Assembly (NCBI RefSeq): GCF_934230905.1
Contig: NZ_CAKQFJ010000011.1
Coordinates: 6,844 to 70,843, forward strand
From: an uncultured Veillonella sp.
GTDB taxonomy: Bacteria; Bacillota; Negativicutes; Veillonellales; Veillonellaceae
DNA: 64,000 bases
Direction: 5' to 3'
Position numbers and translations under genes: made by a program. Numbering within the stretch: the stretch's first letter is position 1; each line of letters starts with the position of its first letter. This document shows, in pieces, positions 37,297-45,588 of the stretch. The notes under the pieces were generated by a model. It searched no databases. It was not told the origin of the DNA and saw nothing but the letters and a program-made list of their open reading frames with translations.

Positions 37297-37860
37297 ATGG
37301 ACACAAATCGAATAGAATCTTTGGTGTATCAATTATTGGAAGCATTAGGGGAAAATCCTAATCGTGAAGGCCTTGTAGAAACACCCAAACGTGTAGCTCA
37401 AATGATGGAAGAAATGTATGAAGGTATTCAATATACGAATGCTGATATTGCTAACATGTTTGGTAAAACCTTTGATGTAGATACGAATCAGATGGTAATC
37501 GTTAAGGATATTACATGCTTTTCTCATTGTGAACATCATATGGCCTTGATGTACGACATGAATATCAGCATTGGGTATATCCCTCGTGGCCGAGTCATCG
37601 GCTTGTCCAAGATGCCACGCATTGCCGAAATGTGTTGCAAACGATTACAGCTACAAGAAAAAATTGGTGAAGATATTGCCGAAGTCATTTCTATTGCTAC
37701 CGGCACTGATGACGTTATCGTTCACATCACTAGCTCGCATAGCTGCGTCAGCGCCCGCGGCGTAAAATCAGCCAACAGCAAAACAACAACACTAGCTACA
37801 AAAGGCATATTCGAACAAGACGATATGATCAACCGATTTCTAACACTAAAAAACGCATAG
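37297..37860 (+). CDS. folE: GTP cyclohydrolase I
   Basis: Makes dihydroneopterin triphosphate from GTP, the entry to both folate and queuosine pathways. The 187-residue protein has zinc ligands in CFSHCEHH (around residue 73) and the later Cys in SHSCVSARGVK. Start is ATG 37297 with AAAGGAG upstream. The final ~150 nt use many C-ending and CAN/ACA codons, unlike the T-ending codons of the rest. Presence next to queD-queE favours a queuosine role. Confidence 0.94.
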   Translation: MDTNRIESLVYQLLEALGENPNREGLVETPKRVAQMMEEMYEGIQYTNADIANMFGKTFDVDTNQMVIVKDITCFSHCEHHMALMYDMNISIGYIPRGRVIGLSKMPRIAEMCCKRLQLQEKIGEDIAEVISIATGTDDVIVHITSSHSCVSARGVKSANSKTTTLATKGIFEQDDMINRFLTLKNA

Positions 37861-37969
37861 GCGAATGTATTCTGTCTGAGCCCGGAGCACCGTAGATACT
37901 GAAAATTTTTGCTCACATAGATAACTTGACGTACCTAAGAATTTTCAGTATAATTTTATACGCAAGCTT

Positions 37970-38044
37970 GGGCCTATAGCTCAGGGGTAGAGCAACCGGC
38001 TCATAACCGGTCGGTCCCTGGTTCGATCCCAGGTGGGCCCACCA
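37970..38044 (+). tRNA. tRNA with CAU anticodon (Met elongator or Ile2)
   Basis: A complete cloverleaf: acceptor GGGCCTA (37970-37976) pairs with TGGGCCC (38034-38040), CCA is encoded at 38042-38044, the anticodon loop CTCATAA is flanked by ACCGG and CCGGT, and TTCGATC forms the T-loop. Anticodon CAT is at 38002-38004. The anticodon stem lacks the three consecutive G:C pairs of initiator tRNA. The CGGCTCATAACCG arm resembles lysidine-modified tRNA-Ile2 in Bacillus, so identity between elongator Met and Ile2 is unresolved. Confidence 0.96.
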
Positions 38045-38067
38045 AACTTGTATAAATTGAATCAATA

Positions 38068-38095
38068 AACCTGCTCCACTGGGGGCAGGTTTTTT
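38068..38095 (+). terminator. Terminator after tRNA(CAU)
   Basis: AACCTGCTCC (38068-38077) pairs with GGGGCAGGTT across a short loop (one G:T pair), followed by a T run. Confidence 0.9.
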
Positions 38096-38124
38096 GTTAT
38101 AATTATAATGTAAATGAGGTAGTT

Positions 38125-38865
38125 ATGAAAGCAAGACCTATGATGAATCGGTTAGAATCCGTCTTTGATATTGTTCCTATGGCAGATACTATTGCTGATA
38201 TTGGGACAGATCATGGCTATTTAGCTGTTGAATTAGTTGTGCGGGGGAAAGCTAAGCGCGTTATTGCTGGAGATGTACATAAAGGCCCTCTTTCATCAGC
38301 TGAGTCCTATATTAAATCTAGAGGGCTTAGTGACGTTATTGATTGTCGACTTGGTGATGGTTTACAGGTTACTAAGAAAGGTGAATTAAATGGCGCCATT
38401 TGTTGTGGCATGGGTGGATTTTTGATGCGTGATATCGTTGAAGAAGGACCGGAGTTGCTTGAATTTTACGTGCTGCAACCACAGAATGGGCAGGCTGAAC
38501 TGCGTCAATATATGGTGAAAAAAGGGTATTGTATTCTAAAAGAAATCATTATGAAAGATATGGGGAAAATATATACTGCATTTTTAGCTGTTCGACAAGA
38601 TTTGGTTAATCATAGTTCACATTATAGTAATATGGATTTTGCGAATATGAACTATACTGTTTATGATAGACTACCTTTTACATCTATTCTTTGGTCTGTA
38701 GGAGGGGTATTAGAAAAAGAGAAACCGGCTTTGTGGAATGAATATATAGATTATTTAATTTATCAACGCCAGTGTGCTTTAGATGGAATGTCAAAAGAAC
38801 TTTCACATACGGAAAAATATAAACAATTACAAATTGAAATAGACGAATTAGAAAGTGTACGCTGA
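38125..38865 (+). CDS. trmK: tRNA (adenine(22)-N1)-methyltransferase TrmK
   Basis: A 246-residue SAM-dependent methyltransferase of the TrmK/YqfN family, making m1A22 in tRNA. Signature segments are ADIGTDHGYLAVELV (SAM-binding motif I, near residue 25), DVHKGPLSSAESY and CCGMGGFLM. The trmK-Nif3 order downstream of dnaG-rpoD matches yqfN-yqfO beside sigA in Bacillus subtilis. Both genes follow the tRNA gene and its terminator. Confidence 0.92.
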   Translation: MKARPMMNRLESVFDIVPMADTIADIGTDHGYLAVELVVRGKAKRVIAGDVHKGPLSSAESYIKSRGLSDVIDCRLGDGLQVTKKGELNGAICCGMGGFLMRDIVEEGPELLEFYVLQPQNGQAELRQYMVKKGYCILKEIIMKDMGKIYTAFLAVRQDLVNHSSHYSNMDFANMNYTVYDRLPFTSILWSVGGVLEKEKPALWNEYIDYLIYQRQCALDGMSKELSHTEKYKQLQIEIDELESVR

Positions 38866-38888
38866 TATATAGATAGGCAAGGAGTGAT

Positions 38889-39998
38889 ATGATGGTTACG
38901 GCCAAACAAATTATAGAATCTATGGAACAATGGGCTCCACTTCATTACGCTGAATCTTGGGATAATGTGGGACTTATGCTGGGGTCGAAACAACGTAGTA
39001 TATTTAAAATTATTACGACTCTCGATATTACACTTGAGGTTGTAGAGTATGCGATAGCTGAACAGGCTCAAATGATTATCAGTCATCATCCATTTATCTT
39101 TAAAGGGTTAAAATCGTTAAATTTAGATAGTCCTCAAGGGACTCTAATCGAGCGTCTTATAAAAAATGATATTGTTGTATATAGTGCACATACGAATTTA
39201 GATATTACACAAGGCGGTCTTAATGATATGTTGGCGAACCGCTTAGGACTGATACATGTGAAAGGGTTTGTACCTACTGGACAAGATGTGTTGTATAAAA
39301 TTACTACCTTTGTACCAATAGATACAGCTGATGTCGTACGTGAAGCCATGGCGAATGCTGGTGCCGGACGCATTGGCAATTACGAAGCATGTAGCTTTAG
39401 TTTTGCTGGTGAAGGTAGATTTAAAGGCAATGATGAATCGAATCCTGTTATTGGAGAGGTTGGATCTATGACGATGGTGCCTGAAATAGCTGTTAATGTT
39501 ATTGTAGATGATTGTCATAAACAGGCTGTTATTGATGCTATGAAATTAGTACACCCTTATGAGGAAGTAGCTTATGAAGTAGTTAATTTACAGGAACCTA
39601 ATATAGGTCGTACATTAGGCCGTATTGGTGAGTTGCCTGAAACTATGGATTTTGAAAGCTTCCGTGAATATCTACAAGAATCTTTGCCGTATGCTAATTT
39701 AAGATTTGGGGGCCTAAAAAAAGATAACATTAAAACGGTAGCTCTTTGCTCTGGCGGTGGTGCAGAATTCATTAGAAATGCTGTGATGGCAGATGCGTAT
39801 ATAACGGGAGATGTAAAATATCATGATGCACAGCTTGCTAAAGAGTTGGGATTGCTTGTTGTAGATGCTGGACATTTTGGTACAGAAGAAATTGTAGCTG
39901 ATGGTATTCGTGATTATTTATTGGATCAATCGGCTCGATGTCATTGGGATGTCATTGTACAATCCTTTGAAAAACAAATTGATTTTTTCTTTGAATGA
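38889..39998 (+). CDS. Nif3-like dinuclear metal centre protein (YqfO type)
   Basis: A 369-residue Nif3/DUF34 family protein. The N- and C-terminal halves carry metal-binding motifs (IISHHPFIFKG, YSAHTNLD, and GHFGTEE); the insertion in the middle (about residues 130-235) is the ACT/PII-like domain of the longer YqfO-type members. Proposed GTP cyclohydrolase or metal-insertase roles for the family are unproven. Two adjacent ATGs (38889, 38892) are possible, with AAGGAGTGA upstream. Confidence 0.9.
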   Translation: MMVTAKQIIESMEQWAPLHYAESWDNVGLMLGSKQRSIFKIITTLDITLEVVEYAIAEQAQMIISHHPFIFKGLKSLNLDSPQGTLIERLIKNDIVVYSAHTNLDITQGGLNDMLANRLGLIHVKGFVPTGQDVLYKITTFVPIDTADVVREAMANAGAGRIGNYEACSFSFAGEGRFKGNDESNPVIGEVGSMTMVPEIAVNVIVDDCHKQAVIDAMKLVHPYEEVAYEVVNLQEPNIGRTLGRIGELPETMDFESFREYLQESLPYANLRFGGLKKDNIKTVALCSGGGAEFIRNAVMADAYITGDVKYHDAQLAKELGLLVVDAGHFGTEEIVADGIRDYLLDQSARCHWDVIVQSFEKQIDFFFE

Positions 39999-40008
39999 GG
40001 TGTATACG

Positions 40009-40031
40009 AACTCAAAAAGAATTGAGTTTTT
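40009..40031 (+). terminator. Terminator after Nif3-like gene
   Basis: AACTCAA (40009-40015) and TTGAGTT (40022-40028) form a 7-bp stem, 6-nt loop, with a short T run. It closes the trmK-Nif3 operon ahead of rnpB. Confidence 0.65.
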
Positions 40032-40091
40032 ATAGCGGTATAGAAAGAGAACTTTTCTTTTAACTGTTTTAACAGTAAATTCTCAATATTG

Positions 40092-40120
40092 TTGCATAGA
40101 GTATAGAGCTATGATAAACT
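40092..40120 (+). promoter_or_regulatory. Promoter of rnpB
   Basis: TTGCAT (40092-40097) and TAAACT (40115-40120) are 17 nt apart, placing initiation at about 40126, exactly the first base of the RNase P RNA terminal helix. Confidence 0.6.
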
Positions 40121-40125
40121 GAATT

Positions 40126-40479
40126 GAAGCAAGTATGAAAGACGATTGCGAGTCTATCAGATTCGAGGAAAGTCCGAGCTCCATAGGGCAGGATGCCAGA
40201 TAACGTCTGGCGAGGGTGACCTTAGGGAAAGTGCCATAGAAAAGGAAACCGCCACATAAGTGGTAAGGGTGGAAAGGTGAGGTAAGAGCTCACCAGCAGT
40301 CTGGTAACAGGCTGGCTCGGTAAACCCCATCCGGAGCAAGACCGAATAGGGAAGGGTTAAGGGTGGTCCCGCCTACCTTCCGGGTTGTGTCGCTCGAGCG
40401 TACAGGCGACTGTATGCCTAGAAAGATAATCGTCACTGCGTAAGCAGAACAGAACTCGGCTTAATGATTGCTTGCTTCT
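40126..40479 (+). ncRNA. rnpB: RNase P RNA (class A)
   Basis: The catalytic RNA that removes tRNA 5' leaders. Its ends pair: GAAGCAAG (40126-40133) with CTTGCTTC (40471-40478). Universal segments are present: GAGGAAAGTCCGAGCTCC near 40165, GGTAAACCCC near 40319, and AGAACTCGGCTTA near 40451. Its size (~354 nt) and internal layout suit the ancestral class A rather than the Bacillus class B type. It accounts for the bulk of the gap between the Nif3-like gene and trx. Confidence 0.95.
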
Positions 40480-40523
40480 TACATGATGTATATCAATAGT
40501 TAACTATAAAAGGAGGCCTTTCG

Positions 40524-40856
40524 ATGGCTATTACTGCTATTACAAGCGTAGAACAATTTGATGAATTAGTATTAGGTTCTAAAGAGCTCGTTATTGTAGA
40601 TTTTTGGGCAGGCTGGTGCGAACCTTGCACTGTTATGCGTCCTGAAGTAGAAGCAGTAGCAAAAAGATTAGAGGGCCGCGTTAAATTCTTTAGCGTAGAT
40701 GCAGAAGATAAGGCTTTGCGTCCTATTCTATTGAAAGAAGATGTAGAAGGTATTCCTTCTATGGTATTCTTTAAAAATGGTAAATTATTAGATCGCCTTG
40801 CAGGTTATAAAAAAGCTGACGTACTAGAATCTTTGATTAATGAAGTTATTAAATAA
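40524..40856 (+). CDS. Thioredoxin-like protein with CEPC active site
   Basis: A 110-residue thioredoxin-fold protein. The active site is WAGWCEPC (near residue 36), CEPC rather than the standard CGPC, with the conserved cis-proline segment GIPSMVFFKNGK. Such changes can shift redox potential. The gene has AGGAGG before its ATG, and terminators on both sides make it monocistronic after rnpB. Confidence 0.88.
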   Translation: MAITAITSVEQFDELVLGSKELVIVDFWAGWCEPCTVMRPEVEAVAKRLEGRVKFFSVDAEDKALRPILLKEDVEGIPSMVFFKNGKLLDRLAGYKKADVLESLINEVIK

Positions 40857-40867
40857 CGCAAATTAAT

Positions 40868-40920
40868 AAGAACACCTGACTAGATAGTTGTAGATATTAT
40901 CTGATTGGGTGTTTTTTCTT
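40868..40920 (+). terminator. Terminator of thioredoxin gene
   Basis: AAGAACACC (near 40868) pairs with GGTGTTTTTTCTT (near 40908), with an interrupted inner stem (CTAGATA/TATCTGA). The T run lies in the 3' arm. Confidence 0.8.
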
Positions 40921-40972
40921 ATCATTTCTTTTAATATACATACATAATGTCATGGTTTTATATAATTTAAAA

Positions 40973-40981
40973 TGATATAAT
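40973..40981 (+). promoter_or_regulatory. Extended -10 promoter for hydrogenase operon
   Basis: TGA plus TATAAT (40976-40981); no strong -35. It would give a ~90-nt leader before the hydrogenase small-subunit gene. No clear operator is visible in the leader. Confidence 0.5.
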
Positions 40982-41074
40982 AAATTATCCGAGGTGTAAT
41001 ATCTCTCAGTAGTTATAGTTGATTAGGTAATATTTATATATTGCTGCAAAGTTGTTGTAAGGAGGCTGTAATCC

Positions 41075-42214
41075 ATGAAAAATCGTGTGAACAGTTTGTG
41101 GACTCTCTTTCAAGAGAGACGTCTCAGTCGACGTACATTTATGAAATCTTGTGTGGCGCTGACTGCTATTTTAGGTTTACCACCTACTATGCTTAATACA
41201 GTTGTAAAAGCTGCAGAAACAACAGAATTACCAACGGTAATTTGGCTTCATGGTCACGAATGTACTGGTTGTAGTGAATCCTTTATTCGTTCATCTTCAC
41301 CATTTACATCTGATGTAATTTTAAACATGATTTCTTTGGAATATGATGATACATTGGCTGCAGCATCTGGAGAGCCTTTAGAGGAACATCTTAAAAAAAT
41401 TATTGCTGATAAAAATGGTAAATATATTTTGGCTGTTGAAGGTGGCGTACCATTAGATGAAAATGGTATTTACTGTACCGTAGGCGGTCGTACATTTAAA
41501 GAATCTTTAGTAGAAGCTGCTAAAGGTGCTGCTGCCATTATTGAATATGGTTCTTGTGCATCATGGGGTGGTATCCAAGCAGCAAAACCAAATCCAACAA
41601 ATACAGTATCTGTATCTTCTGTTGTATCTGGTAAACCTATTATTAAAGTTCCTGGTTGTCCTCCAATTCCAGAAGTTATGACTGGAGTAGTAATGCATTA
41701 TGCATTATTTGGTCAAATTCCACCTTTGGACTCCCAAGGCCGTCCTAAACAATTTTATGGCAATCGTATTCACGATACTTGCTATCGTCGTGCATTCTTT
41801 GACTCTGGCCTTTTTGTTGAAGAATTTGATGATGATGCATCCAAGTCTGGTTGGTGCTTATACAAAGTAGGTTGTCGTGGACCTCAAACTTATAATTCTT
41901 GTGGTAACTTACGTTGGTGGAATGGTCTATCCTATCCAATTCAATCTGGTCATGGTTGTATTGGTTGTTCTGAAAAAGGGTTCTGGGATAATGATGTATT
42001 CTATAAACGATTACCAGATATTCCATTGGCAAACACCATTACTACGGCTGATACAATCGGCACAGTAGCTGCTGTTGGTGCTACTGCTGCAGTTATCGTA
42101 CATGGTGCTGCAACTCTTACGCGTAATAAAATTCTTGATATAAAAGAAGAAAAACGCTTAAAAGAACAAGGCTTATGGGATGAAAAGAAACATAATAATG
42201 GAGGAGGTCACTAA
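41075..42214 (+). CDS. hyaA: [NiFe]-hydrogenase small subunit (Tat-exported)
   Basis: The Fe-S electron-transfer subunit of a membrane-bound group 1 uptake hydrogenase, 379 residues. The N-terminus carries a twin-arginine signal (SRRTFMK at residues 18-24). Cluster ligands include Cys63 and Cys66 in HECTGCSES and those in GSCASWGG, PGCPP and the C-terminal CGNLRWWNGLSYPIQSGHGCIGC segment. The proximal site reads CTGC and SWGG, so it lacks the two extra Cys that mark oxygen-tolerant enzymes such as E. coli Hyd-1. A C-terminal membrane helix (near 325-345) anchors it. The stop overlaps hyaB by 1 nt. Confidence 0.95.
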   Translation: MKNRVNSLWTLFQERRLSRRTFMKSCVALTAILGLPPTMLNTVVKAAETTELPTVIWLHGHECTGCSESFIRSSSPFTSDVILNMISLEYDDTLAAASGEPLEEHLKKIIADKNGKYILAVEGGVPLDENGIYCTVGGRTFKESLVEAAKGAAAIIEYGSCASWGGIQAAKPNPTNTVSVSSVVSGKPIIKVPGCPPIPEVMTGVVMHYALFGQIPPLDSQGRPKQFYGNRIHDTCYRRAFFDSGLFVEEFDDDASKSGWCLYKVGCRGPQTYNSCGNLRWWNGLSYPIQSGHGCIGCSEKGFWDNDVFYKRLPDIPLANTITTADTIGTVAAVGATAAVIVHGAATLTRNKILDIKEEKRLKEQGLWDEKKHNNGGGH

Positions 42215-44115
42215 TGAAACGCGTAGTAGTAGATCCGATTTCCCGTATTGAAGGTCATTTACGGGTTGAAATAAAAGTTGACGAAGCGAGTGGTAAAGTA
42301 GAGGACGCATTATCCTCTGGTACTGCTTGGCGTGGCATCGAACTTGTTGCAAAGGACCGCGATCCTCGTGACCTTTGGGCTTTTGTACAACGTATTTGTG
42401 GCGTATGTACAACGACACATGCATTGGCAGCATTACGTGCTGTAGAAGATGCACTGGGCATTTCCATTCCTAAAAATGCGAACTACATTCGTAATATCAT
42501 GCATAGCTCTTTAGATGTGCATGACCATCTCGTGCATTTCTATCACTTACATGCTCTTGACTGGGTTAGCCCTGTAGCAGCACTTAGTGCAGATCCAGCT
42601 AAAACAGCTCAATTACAAAATGACGTATTGGCCACTTATAATGTAAGTGGGTTGGCACCTGCTGAAACAGCATCTAAAGAGTCTGCTTATCCTAAAGAAT
42701 TTCCTAAAGCTACCACTGCTTACTTCACAGCTATACAACAAAAGGTAAAGAAAATTGTAGAATCTGGCCAATTAGGTATTTTCTCTGCTCAATGGTGGGA
42801 TCATCCTGATTATCAGTTATTGCCACCAGAAGTTCATTTGATGGCCGTATCCCATTATTTAAATATTCTAGATCGTCAACGAGACGTAGTCATTCCACAT
42901 GTTGTATTCGGTGGTAAGAATCCTCATCCACACTATATTGTAGGGGGTATGCCATGCTCCATTTCTATGAATGACATGAATGCTCCTATTAATACACAAC
43001 GTCTTGCTGCAGTAGAACAATCTATTGCATTGGCTAAGGATCTAGTAAGTAATTTCTACTTGCCTGATTTATTGGCTATTGGCAAAATTTATGTTGAAAA
43101 AGGCATGGTTGATGGTGGTGGCCTTGCTAAGAAACGCGTTATGTCGTATGGCGAATATCCTGATGATGCTTATACAGGTATTTCTGATGGTGATTACCAT
43201 AAAAAATGCATTGTTCGTTCTAATGGTGTTGTAGAAAACTTTGCATTAGGCGTGGATAAGGCAACATTTATTCCGTTAGAAGGTAAGGATTTCATGGATC
43301 CTCAATACCTTAGTGAAGAAGTTGACCACTCTTGGTTCGCATATCCGGATGGCACTAACACTCTTCATCCTTTAGATGGTGTTACAGATCCTAAATTTAC
43401 AGGTCCTAAATCAGGTACAAAAGAAAAATGGGAATATCTTGATGAAGATAAAAAATATTCTTGGATCAAGTCTCCAACTTTCAAAGGTAAAACTGCAGAA
43501 GTGGGCCCACTTGCTAAGTATATTGTTGTATATACAAAGGTTAAACAAGGTATTATCACCGATCCAACTTGGGCTGAATCTATGATGGTTCGTCAAATCG
43601 ATACTGTATCCCAAGTATTGGGCGTGCCTGCTCATGTATGGATGACAACAATGGTTGGTCGTACCGCATGTCGTGGCCTCGATGCTCAAGTGGCTTCTAA
43701 TATTAGCCAATACTTCTTTGATAAACTCGTAGCTAATATCAAAAATGGTGATACTACTGTTGCGGATACATCTAAATTTGAACCAAATAAATGGCCTAAG
43801 GATGCTAAGGGCGTTGGCCTTGTAGAGGCACCTCGCGGTGGTTTGGGTCATTGGATTCATATTAAAGATGGTCGTTCTGCAAATTATCAATGTATCGTAC
43901 CATCTACATGGAATGCATGTCCTAAGACAGCAGCTAACGAACATGGTGCCTATGAAGATTCTATGATTGATACACATGTTAAAATCGCAGATAAACCTCT
44001 TGAAATCTTGAAAGTTATCCATTCCTTTGACCCATGTCTCGCATGTGCAACCCATTTATACAATAAAAAAGGCGAAAAAATCGTTTCCGTCAACACAGAT
44101 GCATTGTGTAAATAA
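42214..44115 (+). CDS. hyaB: [NiFe]-hydrogenase large subunit
   Basis: The Ni-Fe catalytic subunit, 633 residues, which splits or forms H2. The N-terminal nickel motif is RICGVC (Cys62, Cys65) and the C-terminal one is DPCLAC (Cys608, Cys611). After His614 a 19-residue tail follows, the peptide that the dedicated protease (encoded by hyaD in this operon) removes after nickel insertion. The central NGVVENFALGVDKATFIPLEG region resembles E. coli HyaB. Accessory hyp genes for cofactor assembly are not in this window. Confidence 0.97.
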   Translation: MKRVVVDPISRIEGHLRVEIKVDEASGKVEDALSSGTAWRGIELVAKDRDPRDLWAFVQRICGVCTTTHALAALRAVEDALGISIPKNANYIRNIMHSSLDVHDHLVHFYHLHALDWVSPVAALSADPAKTAQLQNDVLATYNVSGLAPAETASKESAYPKEFPKATTAYFTAIQQKVKKIVESGQLGIFSAQWWDHPDYQLLPPEVHLMAVSHYLNILDRQRDVVIPHVVFGGKNPHPHYIVGGMPCSISMNDMNAPINTQRLAAVEQSIALAKDLVSNFYLPDLLAIGKIYVEKGMVDGGGLAKKRVMSYGEYPDDAYTGISDGDYHKKCIVRSNGVVENFALGVDKATFIPLEGKDFMDPQYLSEEVDHSWFAYPDGTNTLHPLDGVTDPKFTGPKSGTKEKWEYLDEDKKYSWIKSPTFKGKTAEVGPLAKYIVVYTKVKQGIITDPTWAESMMVRQIDTVSQVLGVPAHVWMTTMVGRTACRGLDAQVASNISQYFFDKLVANIKNGDTTVADTSKFEPNKWPKDAKGVGLVEAPRGGLGHWIHIKDGRSANYQCIVPSTWNACPKTAANEHGAYEDSMIDTHVKIADKPLEILKVIHSFDPCLACATHLYNKKGEKIVSVNTDALCK

Positions 44116-44132
44116 AGGGTGGTGGGTTTCTT

Positions 44133-44939
44133 ATGTTAATACATACTGACAAAAAAGCGTATGTCGTATTTAGTTTGTGGCTGCGCATATTCCACTGGAC
44201 AATGGTACTTTCAGTAACAGCCTTATTCTGGACTGGTCTTTATATTGGGGATCCAGGATTTGCAGCTATTACGGGCCATCCAGAACCAACGTTTGCAATT
44301 GCTGGTTGGTTTTCTATGGAAACGATGCGTCGTATCCATTTTATTGCAGGGTTCATTTTAACGTTTTCCTTTATCTTCCGTTTTGTGGGAGCATTTTGGA
44401 ATCGTGGAGATCGATTGTTGCCTAAGTTCCGTCAAAAACGGTATTGGTATGGCCTTCGTGAAACAACATTGCACTATTTGATGATTCCTCAAAAACATGA
44501 ACATCATTGGCTTCGCAATTCATTAGCGAGAACAGCCTATATGATGGTATATGTTATGTTTTTCTTTGAAATTCTCACTGGCTTTGCTATGTTCTCCATG
44601 GTAAATCCAAATGGAATTTTAGGAACTATTTTTTCACCACTTGTAACTTTATTTGGTGGCGAATATAAAGTTCATATTATTCATCATTATATTGCATGGT
44701 GCTTCCTTTTCTTTACAATTATCCATGTATATATGGCTTTCCGAGAAGATGTTATGGAAGAATCTGGAGAAGTATCTGCTATGGTTTCGGGCATGAAATA
44801 TTATGCTCATGACCCTATTGATATAGAAGATTTGAATGGTAAACGTCGTCGTGGTGAACGTATTGATAAACCATCTGGTACTACATATCGACCTAGCAAT
44901 CCTAATGATCCACGAGAAAAGGAATTACAAGATGACTAA
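44133..44939 (+). CDS. hyaC: [NiFe]-hydrogenase cytochrome b subunit
   Basis: A 268-residue membrane cytochrome b of the HyaC/CybH group that passes electrons from the hydrogenase to the quinone pool. It has four main helices with haem-ligand histidines in RIFHWTM, RRIHFIAG, and HIIHHYIAWCFLFFTIIHVYMAF. The C-terminus is charged. The final 8 nt overlap the next start. Confidence 0.94.
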   Translation: MLIHTDKKAYVVFSLWLRIFHWTMVLSVTALFWTGLYIGDPGFAAITGHPEPTFAIAGWFSMETMRRIHFIAGFILTFSFIFRFVGAFWNRGDRLLPKFRQKRYWYGLRETTLHYLMIPQKHEHHWLRNSLARTAYMMVYVMFFFEILTGFAMFSMVNPNGILGTIFSPLVTLFGGEYKVHIIHHYIAWCFLFFTIIHVYMAFREDVMEESGEVSAMVSGMKYYAHDPIDIEDLNGKRRRGERIDKPSGTTYRPSNPNDPREKELQDD

Positions 44940-45510
44940 TATAACCACTGAAGAACAATTTAGTGGCATAGAATACGCGGGCTCTGATGAGAGCCCGCGT
45001 ATTGATTTACATGCCATTTATGATGATTATGAAAATTCTATTGTAGTCCTTGGAGTTGGTAATATTTTACTTACAGATGAGGGCTTGGGCGTTCATGTTG
45101 TAGAAGATTTGAAAGCCAATTATAATTTTACGCCTCAAATCAGTTTGATTGATGGTGGTACGATGGGGATGGAATTATTAACGTATATGCGTGGTATGAA
45201 AAAAATTCTATTAGTTGATGCCGTTAATGGTGGAGAAGCACCTGGTACAATTTATGAATTTCCACACCGTGAATTAGAACAATATTTTACTGATCATATT
45301 TCTGTTCACGAAGTAGGAATGCAAGACATATTACGCATTCGTGCTATCCAAGAAAATCCATTGGAAGATGCCATAGTGATTGGTGTCGAACCGGAGTCGT
45401 TAGAGGTGGGTTTTGAACCAAGTGAACCGGTACAGCATGCTTTACCCGAGGTTAAAGACCGTGTTTTACGTGTCCTCCGTGATTGGGGTGTACAAATTAC
45501 TCGCAAATAA
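44932..45510 (+). CDS. hyaD: Hydrogenase maturation protease
   Basis: The endopeptidase that cuts the large-subunit tail after nickel insertion. The 192-residue protein has the metal-binding LGVGNILLTDEGLGVHVV (the Asp in TDEG) and HEVGM near residue 125 of the family. I chose ATG 44932, ~9 nt after AAAAGGA; it overlaps hyaC by 8 nt. An extra N-terminal ~30 residues precedes the usual start of the fold, and a perfect GC-rich 12-bp hairpin lies in it. Confidence 0.93.
   Translation: MTNITTEEQFSGIEYAGSDESPRIDLHAIYDDYENSIVVLGVGNILLTDEGLGVHVVEDLKANYNFTPQISLIDGGTMGMELLTYMRGMKKILLVDAVNGGEAPGTIYEFPHRELEQYFTDHISVHEVGMQDILRIRAIQENPLEDAIVIGVEPESLEVGFEPSEPVQHALPEVKDRVLRVLRDWGVQITRK
44973..45002 (+). 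repeat. Perfect 12-bp inverted repeat inside start of hyaD
   Basis: ATACGCGGGCTC (44973-44984) and GAGCCCGCGTAT (44991-45002) are perfect complements with a 6-nt loop, 41 nt after the hyaD start. It encodes the residues AGSDESPRI of the non-conserved N-terminal tail. No T run follows. Confidence 0.92.
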
Positions 45511-45588
45511 ATGATGTAAAAAAGAGCAAACATTCTATATAAATAGTTTTCCATAACATATTCATAAGAAAAGGAAAGGAGGGATATT

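Noticed and set aside
38032..38043. GGTGGGCCCACC palindrome
   Set aside because: It is part of the tRNA acceptor and T-arm end.
43499..43512. AAGTGGGCCCACTT palindrome inside the hydrogenase large-subunit gene
   Set aside because: It encodes the conserved EVGPLAK region and is explained by protein sequence.
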